A stretch of 64,000 nucleotides of DNA from Glossina fuscipes (taxonomy: Eukaryota > Arthropoda > Insecta > Diptera > Glossinidae), in contig NW_023998415.1 of NCBI RefSeq assembly GCF_014805625.2, positions 43,114,079-43,178,078 of the forward strand, read 5' to 3'. Both the position numbers and the translations under genes were made by a program. Below the pieces are notes generated by a model. It was not told the DNA's origin. It did not search any database and worked only from the letters and a program-made list of their open reading frames with translations. Positions 25,627 to 38,900 of the stretch are shown here, one piece after another; the stretch's first letter is position 1; each line of letters starts with the position of its first letter.

Positions 25627-26506
25627 GCTCACTCAAACGACACAAACGCTTGCATATATGGTATAAAATTTCAATTTGCCAATTTTTGCTTTGTCTCGTT
25701 TTATTTGTTTATTCGCTTGTAACGATTCTTTATCACATCGTGGTTTTCGAAGTTGTGTGTCTCTATCATTTTATTCTAATGATGGTTTTGCTTGCTTCAG
25801 CCATGATAAATATACTTCTTAACTTTCTACGTATTATGTTCATGTGTTTGTAGGCATATAAGTAGACAAGCGTTTGCATAAGCTTTACTATAACTGGGCA
25901 ACTTTTCACTCAATTGCTTTGTTTACTATTGGCTTAGAGTTGCTTAATAATATTACATTGAACGGTCGTGTTTCTTTGCAATTCCCTCCGTTTTTGGTCA
26001 CTTTTATTTATTTATTTGCATCGCGTAACTTATTATAGCCACAGATGGAAAGCACAAGGAAAGGCATTCTTAACTAAGCGCATCCACTTCATTCTTGTTT
26101 ATGACCGAAGGCAATTTGAATTATATTTTGTGCCCATATTAACAATTTGCCAATGCTGCCGCTTCTTGTCGTCGGTGGTATATTTTATAACCTCAAGAGT
26201 TCATTAGTTTTCTTCATTCGCATACTCCTAAAGCGAGTACACGGACCGATATGTTAGCATTTGTCATAATGTTTTCGATTTATTGAAATTGCTTTCATAT
26301 CAAATTTTGTAAATAACTTATGTGTCAAGTGACGCGTATCCAATGGTCCACTACGCCACCTAACATATCAAGGTAAAAGTTCACGACAAATACCGTGTAT
26401 TCACGTGAGTACACTTTCTCTCGCAACTAACTAATTAACTAGTTACTCACACGTTTTCAATTTGTATTCTCTGATGAGCCGATAAACACAAACAAATGAA
26501 AATGAT

Positions 26507-26547
<41 letters not shown>

Positions 26548-28524
26548 TTACTTAGATCTACGTCAGATGTTAATATAAAATTTTTCCCAATAAAAAGTCC
26601 AGTTCAAATCCATAACGAGCTATATTTTTGTCATGCCTTACTAACTAGATAGCTTCGTTTTGTTTTTTAAATCTAAACTATGGCTGAATTCTATCCAAAG
26701 TACGATTTATCGTCTTGCGATTTATTACAAATAGAACGATAAATGGACATGGACGGCGAACGAAGACACATGACAACATCTAACGCTTGCTACAAATATT
26801 TATTTATACTCCATGTTAAAGACGCGTGAAGCATGATCATTCTCGGTAATGTGTAAAGTGAACTTTTCAATTCACTTTATATATGCATAAAAAGCGGTCA
26901 GACTTATTTCAAACAATCATTGCCCGAGGATCATTTATAAAGAAATATATTAAATGTCGCAGGGTCAACATGGGTGTCGTTGTTACAAATCGCAAGACCG
27001 TTGGTCGAATTTAGGTAGCGCGACCAAAATTTATATGCAACTAATGATCGACGATTAAAATTTGAGAAAATATAACGGGGAGCCATAGAACTTTGGCCGT
27101 CGATAAGAACTTGAATGCGCATAAACGACGGCTCGAAAAACAGAAAGATTCGAATAGCGGCCAGCTACAGCGATTGGACTATAAGTATTTTGAAATGAAG
27201 TCGTGTACAAGTGCCGGTCGGGCGTTGAATCGGAACTCGAATATGTAAAAAATAAATGACTAATGACGAAAGTCATCTATCTCATAAAACTGATCGCACT
27301 TGATCACTCATATTTGCTGTACAAAGATGTCGCTATGAAAAAACTGAATGAATGTCGCTAAGATCATATTATCCGTTGTTTTTTTGTTCATGTTTTTTCA
27401 GTAATATACTCTGCAAGTTTGTCTGAGTTTGTTTGAGACTCAACTGATGCTTCTCTTAAAGCTTAGAATATGTTTTCCCAATCGTACTAAAAGCTTTCTC
27501 AGAATTTCCAAAAGTTATAAATTATATAATAAAGATGACAAACTGACGCATTGATCAAGTATTTCCTGAACTGGCACATCGATATCACTTCTAATGCAAG
27601 TCCATATTGTTTTTAACAAGCGCTGCACCTTAAGCGGCGCCTATCAAAATGTTACATCATTTCGATCTTTTGTTTATGAATCAAATTGATTGGAATGATG
27701 GCATGGAATGGAATGATCCGGAATGGAAAAATCCACAAAAAAACGCTTCACTTCGAAAGTGATGCATGAAATTATGAAAACTCTTCTCAGCAACTCTGTA
27801 ATGAATGGTTTACGATATCAATGATATGGAATGCAGTGCGCGTTCGAAAGGAAAAGCTCATCAAAAATACCTAAAAAGTTATTCTCAACGATCGAAGATA
27901 TGTCGGGCATACGTCGGCAAGATGCCAAAAAGCAGTATATCCAACAATGTGCGATTCGAGCATAACAAAGCGGTGTTCCAAACGGCTAACGCGGATACCC
28001 ATAATAAAAAGGAATCATCAACGATCGAGTCGATGACTACGGAGAGGAAATTTCCTGAATTAAAATTTTAATTACTGCAATGCAGTATCAATCGGATTCC
28101 GTAGATCTGGTCCGCAGCAAAGATGTCATTATTTGCTGTCACAAGCGAACACTTCAGGTAAAAAGATTAAGATCAAATAACGACGAAAAGGCGCCAACCG
28201 TGGTTTTTATGCCAAATCGTTCTAGAGAAACGCCTTAGAGAAATACTTTAAAATGAATGCATTCCATTGATCACTGCTGACGGACCCAATTGTTAACAAA
28301 CAAAGTCAAGGTCTAAAAAAAAAAAAAAAAGTCTCTTTTTTTTTTTTGCTTACTTAGTTGCTTGAATTAATGGCCTAGATGGGGTTGAAATTCAAATTGC
28401 AATATCAGACAAATATCAAAGTTGGAAAATTTCAATACAATATGGGCCATGTATTGAAACAAAAACTTGTCTCTAAGGAATAGAGACTAACGAGTGATAT
28501 ATCTATTCAATCTATTCAGTTAAT

Positions 28525-28745
28525 TACACAACAATGTAATATGGAGGGGGTGCGGCTGATTTTCTCTATTTTCAAAATAAAAATTTTTATCGCATAAACT
28601 CGTGCTTGGAAAAGTTGAAGTCACTTCCAAACTCCTTTGCCATTTTTGAGGCGAAATCTTCATTTTCACTAATGCGAGAATATTTACCATAAATACTACA
28701 AACTTGCGCAAACCGAGAGATGGACAAGCGAACAGAGAGTTATAT
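28525..28745 (+). repeat. Truncated mini-me-like element (5' half)
   Basis: The stretch gggggtgcggctgattttctc, the middle region ending attttcactaatgcgagaat, and gcaaaccgagagatggacaa match the first half of the full copies. It stops at the first GAC-rich module and lacks the core and tail. Confidence 0.65.
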
Positions 28746-29772
28746 TAAAGAATTAAAAATTTTTGCAATATATTTGCATTAAAATGCAACTTCTCACCGG
28801 ATGATATGATCAAGTTCATCACTTCCATTTTTTATACAGTTATGACGTTGTAATTTCTTAAATTTTAAATCCATTTCCCAGGAATGAATTTTGAATCATC
28901 CTTCATGGTGTTAATGAACATATAATACCTTGAAGAGCGAATGCATAAGAAACAAGTTCAAACAAACATCTTACTTACTGTTCACATAAAGACAAAGACT
29001 ACAAACCGCTATTATCTGACTTGCATGAATTATGATCAAAATATCATCTACAAATGACTACTAACCACACTTGCACACTATGATCAAAATACCATCTACT
29101 CGAGCTCTGCCCCTTAAGTGCAACTAAAAATATAGCATACGTTTAGGAAAAGATGTAAAATAATCGCTTAAATTGAGCATGTTTTCACTAATCTGAACAA
29201 TAGAACTAACGAATGCTTCGTTAAATAAACCTAAGCAAGCCTTCTTCTTCGCCTCTTCTGCTTGCCTCTTGCTTCTTGTCAGTTGTATTGATTTTAGTTC
29301 AATTTTTTCGGCCTTATCGACTTGATTATGTATACAAACAAAATAAAATACTAAAATTCTATAGCATATCCTAAGGCAGTAAGAAAGATTTTTTTCCCTA
29401 TGCTAATCTCTCTCTGATCTGACGAGAGACGACAATGCGATAGATATTCATACTTGAATATAATTAAAACTTAATTATATCGCATAACATAAACTGTAAG
29501 CTGTATGCTGTATGTTTGTATATATGTTAAATAATACCGAAATTCTTCTTGTAATGAGTTGATGAATCATAACTCAGCATATTCTTGATTCAGTTAGTAT
29601 GCCTTACTTGGAAATACACTCTAAAAACCCAAACCTTGGCTTTTAGTTAAATCCATTATTATCGCTTTACTTTAAGTAAAATAACTTGAAATTTCTTTTC
29701 AGTTAATATGTTATTCATTTTATTGTTAATTTTTTTTTTTTTTTTTTAACAAGTCAAAAGTAAACAAATAAT

Positions 29773-30172
29773 NNNNNNNNNNNNNNNNNNNNNNNNNNNN
29801 NNNNNNNNNNNNNNNNNNNNNNNNNNNNNNNNNNNNNNNNNNNNNNNNNNNNNNNNNNNNNNNNNNNNNNNNNNNNNNNNNNNNNNNNNNNNNNNNNNNN
29901 NNNNNNNNNNNNNNNNNNNNNNNNNNNNNNNNNNNNNNNNNNNNNNNNNNNNNNNNNNNNNNNNNNNNNNNNNNNNNNNNNNNNNNNNNNNNNNNNNNNN
30001 NNNNNNNNNNNNNNNNNNNNNNNNNNNNNNNNNNNNNNNNNNNNNNNNNNNNNNNNNNNNNNNNNNNNNNNNNNNNNNNNNNNNNNNNNNNNNNNNNNNN
30101 NNNNNNNNNNNNNNNNNNNNNNNNNNNNNNNNNNNNNNNNNNNNNNNNNNNNNNNNNNNNNNNNNNNNNNNN
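29773..30172. other. Assembly gap of 400 N
   Basis: Exactly 400 N separate poly(T)-rich sequence from (TA)n-rich sequence. The round length suggests a scaffold-estimated or default gap, and the flanking low complexity explains why assembly broke here. Confidence 0.99.
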
Positions 30173-30216
30173 TATATATAATATAATAAATATATATAAT
30201 ATTATTTCTTAAAAAC

Positions 30217-30254
<38 letters not shown>

Positions 30255-30629
30255 ATTTTTTCGTATTCATTTATATAGAAACATATCTTTTTCTTTTTAG
30301 TCAAAGTCAAAAGTAATGGTAAAAATTAAGAATTAAGATAAAAAGAAGCAAATTAATCAAATGTGTAAAAAAATGTCGATCACATTGGAAGGGACCTTGA
30401 AAATCCATCAGTTTCAGTCAATTATAAAAACTTAGTACTAGTAGTAATAGTTAATCAAAATTAATTCTTTATAATATTCTATAATAAACTATAGAATGGA
30501 ATTTCTGTTGCAAACATAATATCGTAAAATATTCATAATTTTATTAAATTTTTTTTAGTTTTTCAACTACTCAAACGAAACGTATTCGTTTATCAGATGG
30601 CATTATAGCCATTTTTACTATAGCATTTT

Positions 30630-30671
<42 letters not shown>

Positions 30672-31153
30672 AATTTCGACTTTCTATACTCAATGTGTAA
30701 TCGCAAAAATTTCAACAAGGGATCAAGCTAGCGATCACGTCAGACAGACTGATGAATATTGATTAAATTCTTTTAAGAATCTTGGTATTAATATTTAATA
30801 CTTTATCAGGTTCCAAAGGTTCCAAACGGAATAACGACATTTCCTTTGATAGCGGGGACAATAAAAAGCAAATAAGATGATAATCTAGATCTTCTAGATA
30901 GACAGATAGATGACAGATAGATAGAAGATATAAATATCGTATCAGTTAATTTTCTTAATAATTGTTTTAACCGTGGTAGATAAGTTTAACTTGGAAATCG
31001 ATAGTAGAAGCACTTGTAAAAAGTTCAAGTTTTTCAATTCGATTTTTCTGAGGATGAATCGACGAAGCAAAATGATACTTTATCGATTATGCACAATGCA
31101 TAATTTAGTGTTTGTCCGTTCCTTGATCGTCGGCGACACTATTGATAAAAATC

Positions 31154-31185
<32 letters not shown>

Positions 31186-31370
31186 CATAATAATAATAAT
31201 AATAATAATAATAAGAGTAAAAGTATTTAAAAAAGGGGAAAATTCGAAATTAATTTAAAAGAAACTGGCCAAAGTGAAAATTAAAAAATTTTTCATTATT
31301 AAATACTTGTTAAAAATAAAGAAATAAAAAATAATTACAGCCACTTTTACATTTTAAGTTCATATATATG

Positions 31371-31402
<32 letters not shown>

Positions 31403-32202
31403 GATATCAATCTTAAGTTCATGCAAATTAATTTATTAAATTACATTTTGTCGCTTTCAAAATTTTGTAAAAAAAAAAAAATTTAATACAAAAAATGTAC
31501 ATCAAGTTAAAAGACTTTAGTTAAATATATATTAAAATTTTCAACATAATAACTCTAAATAATTAAGAGGTCAAAGAAAGGTACTCGATTTACTTAAATA
31601 TTATTCACACGAAAAAAAGCGATTGTTTGAAAAAAAAAAAAAAAAAAAGTGGAAAAAAAAATTTTTTTTTTATTTTTTAAATTTTCCTCAAGTTTTGTAA
31701 AATTTTATGATTTTCTGTTATAATATGCTAAGCACATAAAGAATTTCATATTGATCAACGATCTCGAAACACTTAACAGATGACTTGAATAAACTTCTCT
31801 TTCATTATTATCAGGATTCTTAAGCTTTTTAACATAATATTTAATAGTCTTTGGCTTTACAGCACTGCTTGTATTGTTCATCTGTGCATTAAATGAATCG
31901 AAATATTTTCAAACAAACGCGCTACATGTACTTTTTTGAAACTACTTTCGAAAAAATTTATTTTTTTTTTTTTGTTTTGTTTTCTTTTTGTTTTCTTTTG
32001 TTTTAGTTTCAAATTTTACTAAACTAAATAAACATAATATTTTTTAAATATAGAAAAATTTCTTCTACTTAGAAGTCTACTTTAAAATTCGTTTAGTAAA
32101 AAATAAAAGAAATATTGTGTGTTGTGTTAAAACTACAAGATGGCTTTTCAATGTGGCTTTCAATTAAGACTCAATTCAATATTTATAAATGTATTATGCA
32201 TG

Positions 32203-32238
<36 letters not shown>

Positions 32239-32306
32239 TGCATATATATATGCATGATCCCTGTTACGTGTATGTGAGTTAGTTTTACGCTTTAATCTAA
32301 ATATAA
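30173..32306. other. Very AT-rich region downstream of the transporter
   Basis: It holds (TA)n runs at about 30219-30250, 30635-30668, 31363-31391 and 32200-32237 and poly(A/T). It may contain the transporter 3' UTR next to 32.36 kb; nothing else is recognised. Confidence 0.65.
31154..31214. repeat. (AAT)n microsatellite
   Basis: About 20 AAT triplets, interrupted twice by AATCAT, give a spurious poly-Asn frame. Confidence 0.95.
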
Positions 32307-32312
32307 TTTATT
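32307..32312 (-). promoter_or_regulatory. Possible poly(A) signal AATAAA of the transporter gene
   Basis: AATAAA on the minus strand lies about 52 nt after the transporter stop codon. The region is so AT-rich that such hexamers occur by chance, and others lie further downstream, so the true 3' end is not fixed. Confidence 0.3.
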
Positions 32313-32364
32313 TAAAGCTAAAATTAAAGCGAAAATTAAATAATGATATAAAATTAAATATAAA

Positions 32365-32628
32365 TCAATGACTGCCGTTGAATTCGTCGTGAAACTCTAA
32401 TATACTGACATAGGTGCCAGTAAAGAAACCGATAAAGCCAAACGCTATTAAGAAAGCATTCTTCCATAGACGCCATTTGCCACGACCGTAACCGGGATCT
32501 TCATAATAGACAGCCAATTCAATAATTGATGGCACTATCATACCCAAAGTACTTAGGCATACAGCACCGATTAATGATATGAATGGACCTAAATTTGGCA
32601 AGGCCACTGCTATGGCACCGCATAATAA
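32365..32628 (-). CDS. path: PAT transporter, terminal coding exon
   Basis: The acceptor is ttcaattcag before LLCGAIAVALPNLGPFISLI. The exon encodes the last 87 residues (399-485) plus TGA, including two or three membrane helices and the motif VYYEDPGYG between them. It enters in phase 0 after an 87-nt intron. The polar tail HDEFNGSH is the predicted C-terminus. Confidence 0.95.
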   Translation of the reverse strand, partial: LLCGAIAVALPNLGPFISLIGAVCLSTLGMIVPSIIELAVYYEDPGYGRGKWRLWKNAFLIAFGFIGFFTGTYVSILEFHDEFNGSH

Positions 32629-35600
32629 CTGAATTGAAAAGGAAATATTTGCATTTTTTATTAATTGCATTTCTCTCTCGAGTCAATAATTACAAATTAT
32701 ACAAATTATACTTACCACCAGCAATATTCTGATACCATACTCAGTCATATTTTGTTTCTCGGGAGCAATTTTATGCTGAATACCTTTCCAAATAATACTG
32801 ATAGGTACATAAAATTGTAACGTGAAAGTAAAGAATATGGCAATGGCAATCATCAATTTCACCGACTGAGCCAATCTATGGGCGAAAGCAATTATTTAAT
32901 CATTCACTTATGATGAGGATGATGATGATGATGATATGAATGGTTAAACTTATTTATTTTTTTTTTTTTTTACTTACTTATCTTCGACTGGCAAGTTTAG
33001 CGTTATGCTACCCTTAGTTTCAGCACCATACTTTAAATAGCCAAAAAAGCCGACAAGTGTATATAATGAGACCACAACTCCCATACCCAAATTTAATACC
33101 GACGGGCAGCCAATAAAATGGGCTGGATTTTTCATGTCATTCTCCAATGACATTACTACACCAATACCTTCCAAGGCGAATATAACTGTTCCGAAGAATA
33201 ATGGCCATTGCGTAACATCGGCAATACCGACGCGTCCCTCTGTACTTGGCAAATCGGTAAATATATATGTAAAGGTGATTATAATGCCAACGAACATCAA
33301 GAGATTCGCAACCATTGAGAATGGCGCCAAAAACTTCAAATTTCTTATTAGGCACATGAAGAGCAGAGGACAAGTGACAATAACAATCCATAAACGTATG
33401 CTTAGCTCGCTCTCTTGCGTATAGAAATCAACTACTTGCTTAACATTGGTGCCGACGAACACCAAATAGATGCAACAGCAGCCGATTAAATCAATGACCA
33501 GAAAACAATTCACAATAAAACGTATAAAACGCGACCAGCGCTGCAAACTTGTCGGGCCATCGAGGAATGCTTGTTCGGCTACATCCGCAAAGCCCATCAT
33601 TGGAATTTTGCGACGCCGACACAAGATATGAGCACATTTAACCAATATATGTACACAATATGTGCAAACGGCACCAACTAAAAATGTGGCGACCAAACCG
33701 AACCATAGACCGGCATTTAAGAAGGCCATAGGCATGGCCAATATGCCGGAGCCCAGCGAGCCCTTAAGCAAATGCACGAAGGTTTCCACATCACTGCAAA
33801 TAAATAAAAATACATTCAATTAATTGATAAAGTGATTTAAAAATCATTATAACCATCAATCATATCAAGCAGACTCTCATATTATTTGTCAACTCAGCAC
33901 CTATATATATAAACTATTCTCTTAAACCACAGTCTAGCCCTAGCCATTGTTATAATTTATTTGGAAGACCATCAACTTGTAAAAATTGTTTATAGCAGAG
34001 AATTGCTTCAAAAAGTGTTAAGAGAAGAAATTTTTCTAATATGACTACAAAATGCTAAACGGACACCGATCTCAAATTTCAACTTTTATAGGTCGCTTTC
34101 AACTTCTTGACAATTAGATGGGCTGCTTATAAATGTTGTTGTTGGGACTTTCAAGCTACAGGTCTCATATGCTTTCCGATTTCGAGTTTCTCTCGAGTCG
34201 TTTCCTAATTTAAAAACGATTAACTTACACTGCATATTGCCCTGTGCATTATTGCGGACTGATAGGGAAACGATTAGCTAATGGATTACACAATTAAGCG
34301 AGCAAATAATTGGCATATGGGTATCGCGGGCGAACTAGGTGAACGGACTGATGGAAAGAGAAATGGAGTTAGATGAAAAGATAAACAGGCTGGGGCGAAT
34401 AAAGAGATCATTAGTCCGCCATGCGGATAGAGATGTGAGCGAGCATGTGATTAAATTGAAAGAAACATGAACGAGCAGATTAAACGGGAAACCGAAGTAT
34501 AAATGGACGAAGGTATGAGGAAATAAAAAGTACACGAAATCCTAATGGATAAGCGGACCGCAAAAAAATGAATAGATTTTCGGTCGAATAGATGAACGCG
34601 TATCGGAGATAGGGACAAATTCACTAATGAACAATGAGACAGACAAGCGTATCATTAATTAATCAATCAACCTAGAATTTCAAGCGAATCAAAGGAATAT
34701 ATGTTCAACGGCAACAAATATCAAACGCGGTCTTTCGCCTGTTAGGATGCATCCTACAAAGTGCATTCCAATGAAATAGTTGCCTACACAACAACAACAA
34801 TAGAAACTCATCGATCTTGTTCAAATGATTTTGTTTAGAAAAATAATGAATTCAAGACTTGTGTCTTCTAGCAAAGAAAGGCTTTTCGTTTTCGTCGAAC
34901 TTGCGCCTGCGCCCTTGCTCAACAAGATATCCGATTCATGTTTCTGCGTATGATAAAATTGATAATTGAGGATTTTTCTCGGAAAGTAAACAATCTGATT
35001 AAGTCAAAAAACGAGAAAAAAAAAAAAAACAAAAAAGAAATGAAACGCTGGGAGAATGTAAACAATTGATTACGTAAACATTTATTCTGATTCCCTATTT
35101 TATTTTTAGTATTTTTTCGCAAACGTGCATCAGAATTGTGTAACAAACACATGCAAGCGTAAACACGATTAGACAAGCACGCATACTAATATCTGCACTT
35201 ATAGGCAGAGAATAATAACAAAAAGGCGCCACAATACGGTAAATTTCAATTATAAAAGCGTCCAAATTGAAAATAGAAAATAAAAACAACAAAAAAACAA
35301 ACAAAATATAATTAAATAAAACATTGAAAGAATGAATAAACGAAAGCAAAAAAGAAAAAAGAAAAAAAAAAAAAAAACAATTCCCTTATAATGAGAGAAA
35401 TACTGGCAGGCGAACATGTAAGAGGCAATGAATTGTTTATTTTAAAATTGATTTCAATTAAAGTTAAGTGCATTTCATATTTTTGTAAATTTCGTATAAA
35501 ATCAAAAATCAATTAAAATTATTTTTTTTTTATTTTTTTTTTTTTTCAAAAATATATTTCGTCTAATAATTGACTCGAATCTCGCAAAATCTTCTCTTGT

Positions 35601-35899
35601 CTTATTTATATTTAACATATAATAGAGCAAACATCATAAGAAAAGCGAGAATATGCCGCAAAAAAATTTAAAAAATCATAGAAAATTGAAAACGCTTTGA
35701 CTTACGGTATATGAAAAATGAAATCAATTGATTTACAAGATGCAGTCGGCAGTCATCTTGAACGCTTGTATCGCGCGCGTTTGAAGGCAAATTGTTACAA
35801 CTTGAAAAAATAATACAGCGACACAAGCCATACGCAATATTGTGTGCAATGTATGTATGTATGTGTGTATGCGTGGTAGTTTAAGTTTATTTTGTCATG

Positions 35900-35935
<36 letters not shown>

Positions 35936-38900
35936 TATGTAGCTTTTTTGTTTTTTGTGTTTTTTCGGTTTTTTTTTTTTTTTTTGGCATCAATTTCAAG
36001 ACCAAGGTCTTGCTTTTTTCAAAGCGACTTTGTTGTTATTGGTTTTCTTTAAATGTTCTTTTGTGTTTTTCTTTTTTCTTTTTGCTTTGTCTTGTCTTGT
36101 TTCATGCTTGTGGTGCCAAGTGGAATTTTTTCTTTTTTTCAAAAATTTCCGTTTACATATTTGTAAAAAATGAATGAGTATTTTGGTGTGCATATTTGTT
36201 TAATGTATATGTATGTATATATATATATATATATATATGAATATATACATTCAGGCATTTGAGATGCTAATGTTTGATTTGCTCATACATTTATTTCGTA
36301 AACAAACAAACAAAAATCAAATTCTAACGAAATTGAGTTAAATTTCTTAACTTTCACATATACCTTCAAATATATATATATATTCATGTACAAAGGAAAG
36401 TATCGAATTATATTTATCAAATCGTAAGAATGTAAATAATTCTCATCTCCAATTTCAAAATAACTTAATTTCTTATCTGAACTATATATTTTTGAACAAG
36501 CCTTATATACGAATTCATGTGACCTATGGTAGCTTTTTTTGATTCAACTTCTAGAAATCCAACAAGATCTCGAATTAGAAGACCTTTCAGTTGGACATAT
36601 ATATATATCATACTTAATCAATATCATATTTTAAAATTCAAAAAGTGAAACTCCTTCTGTCTGTCCGTCTGTCCATCCATTCGTTATCTATTTTCTTTCA
36701 ATTCTTACTCTTGTAAAAATTATTAAAAGTTCAAACTTTTTGACTGACTCCTCTTTTCCGTTAATAATCAATAATTTAAAGTTGAACACATATGCAAGAA
36801 TTCAACATAATCTCTAATCGGTCTTAGTAACAAGATTCTCTGAATTAAGAAAATATTGTACAAATCTTGTATAGAATTTTGTAGAGAATTGCTTACAGAG
36901 AGCAGAGCAAATTTATGATAACGAAAATAGTATACTTTTTGACTACATCTCCAAGAAATCAATTTTTTATATGATAATATGATTTTTCAAATAATTGAGA
37001 TAATCCATCAGATTGTTTGATGGATTATTAATTCTCAAGATTAACGTAGAGATGTCGGGGTTATTAAAAAAGTTCGCCTTTTTTTTTTCAAAACATATGA
37101 ACTTTTCCTTAAAAGGCACCTAGTGTCAAAAATTCATATCGTTACACGGGTTTTAGCGACAATACACAATCCCGTATCGTACAAATTCTCTGAACGTTGC
37201 TTTTTTAATGGAATAGAAATTTGTCTAAGTTCAGCACTGGCTTGAAAAGTTTTGAAAAGTGACATGTCTGGGTTATATCAGAAAACATCTGGAAAATCAT
37301 TTTCAATAATGCATAGCGAACATGCAAGAGAGAGAGAGAGAGAGAGAGACACAGAGAGAGAGAGAGAGAGAGTTATCCGCCTAAAATTGGTCACTATAAA
37401 TATGATTTCATCACCACAAAATGTTGCATTTTATTTTCATTGATCCTTTCTAAAAAAAATGTTCGGAATGGTGAATTCATCAATGTTATAAAAAGTGAAA
37501 TATTGCATACAATTTATATGTATATACAAAATTGTTGTTATCCTTGAAACCTGTTCAGTGACTTGAATGAAATGAATTTAGAATTAATTAATAAATAAAT
37601 TGAAATCGTCTTATAGGCTTTTGAAAAACGATCACTGATCGAATATCGTGCAGAATTGGCCCTAAGAAGGACTTAAATATACTTTTACATTTTGATATCG
37701 TTTTCACTGTTGCCTAAGTTCTGAAACTCCAATATAGCATATTTAACATATGGTGTACTTAAAATTATGTAGAAACATACGTAGTTAAAAGATTCCTATT
37801 CATAATCATACTAGTGGAATCGAAATCATATAAAAATTGTCCCTCGCCCTAATGCATATTTTTATTCTCTACATTATATTATACTTAATTCCCGATATTA
37901 TAATAAACAGGTATAACTACTAGCTCTCTTGACTTGTCTCAGTTAACGCAAAACACAATGTAAAAAAAAATGTTTCTTATATTATTGAATATCTTGAAAA
38001 ACTTTCGAAAAAAAATTTTTTTTTTTTTTTTATTATTGAGAGGAAAATATTTTGGGCTAATAAATGAGTCAAATGAATTATTAAACCAAATTTTATATGT
38101 ATCCTAAGCACTATGCAAGACTTCCTAAATATTTGTAACGCTTAGAAATATGCATCAAAAATTCTATTCTTCATTAACGTGGAAAGTAGAATCAATTATG
38201 CAATAATTGTTAGAAATACGTTTACAACTTTAATAGCTTTTTAATTGTTTCGATATTTTTCAGCGAAGACGAGTATACCCAACCCGTTAACAGAGTAAAA
38301 TATTTATACCAACTAATGACTAACTATAACTATAAAGGAAGTTAAGCATTGCTTGTTGTGTTTGTAGGTAGTTTTGGTAAAAAAATAAAATTTTGATACT
38401 CTTTGTAATTGCTTGGGTGCGGCAGACTTCCTCTATGTTTGTACAGCGCTTATAGGATCATCCCAAAAATATGCGGATCTATCTGAATGAAAAACTTGAG
38501 TATTTTGTTTTTTTAATTTTTGAAAGCAGAGATTTGATCTCTTCTTATGTTGTGTTTTAGACGGATCCTTCGACCGACAATATTTTCTCATTTTCACAAC
38601 GCTCGACATATGCTCGGCACGAACAGTTGAAATGTTGAAACGTAATCTAAATGCATCGAAATGTTGTACTTATCAGTTTCTTGCGTCTAAATTCGAAAAC
38701 AAGATCAACCAATCATCTTCAAGGCTTAGATAATTTTAATCAGGGTTTCCGAATATATATTTCATATATTTAAAGTTAACAATATCAGTACACTGCCTTT
38801 CTCAACCCTCTCTATCCCTTCTCTCGCTATCTTTCTCTTTCTTTCTTTCTCTCTCTCGCTATCTTTCTCTTTCTTTCTCTCTCTCTCTCTGTCTTCCTTT

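Larger units (their letters stand above)
23701..29772. other. Non-coding stretch
   Basis: It holds (TTTG)n and tttctg repeats at 25420-25485, the (GC)9 palindrome, (TA)n at about 26509-26543 and the truncated repeat at 28.5 kb. A slightly GC-richer frame at 27805-28071 (88 codons, plus) has no recognised homology. Confidence 0.6.

Noticed and set aside
26598..26615. tRNA B-box-like agttcaaatcc
   Set aside because: No A box, acceptor stem or terminator at suitable distances.
29754..30218. Minus-strand 154-codon frame
   Set aside because: It spans the 400-N gap, so the open frame has no meaning.
30973..31230. Plus-strand 85-codon frame with poly-Asn tail
   Set aside because: The tail is an (AAT)n microsatellite and the remainder has no known similarity or splice context.
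33134..33424. Plus-strand 96-codon frame
   Set aside because: It is the antisense shadow of the main transporter exon.
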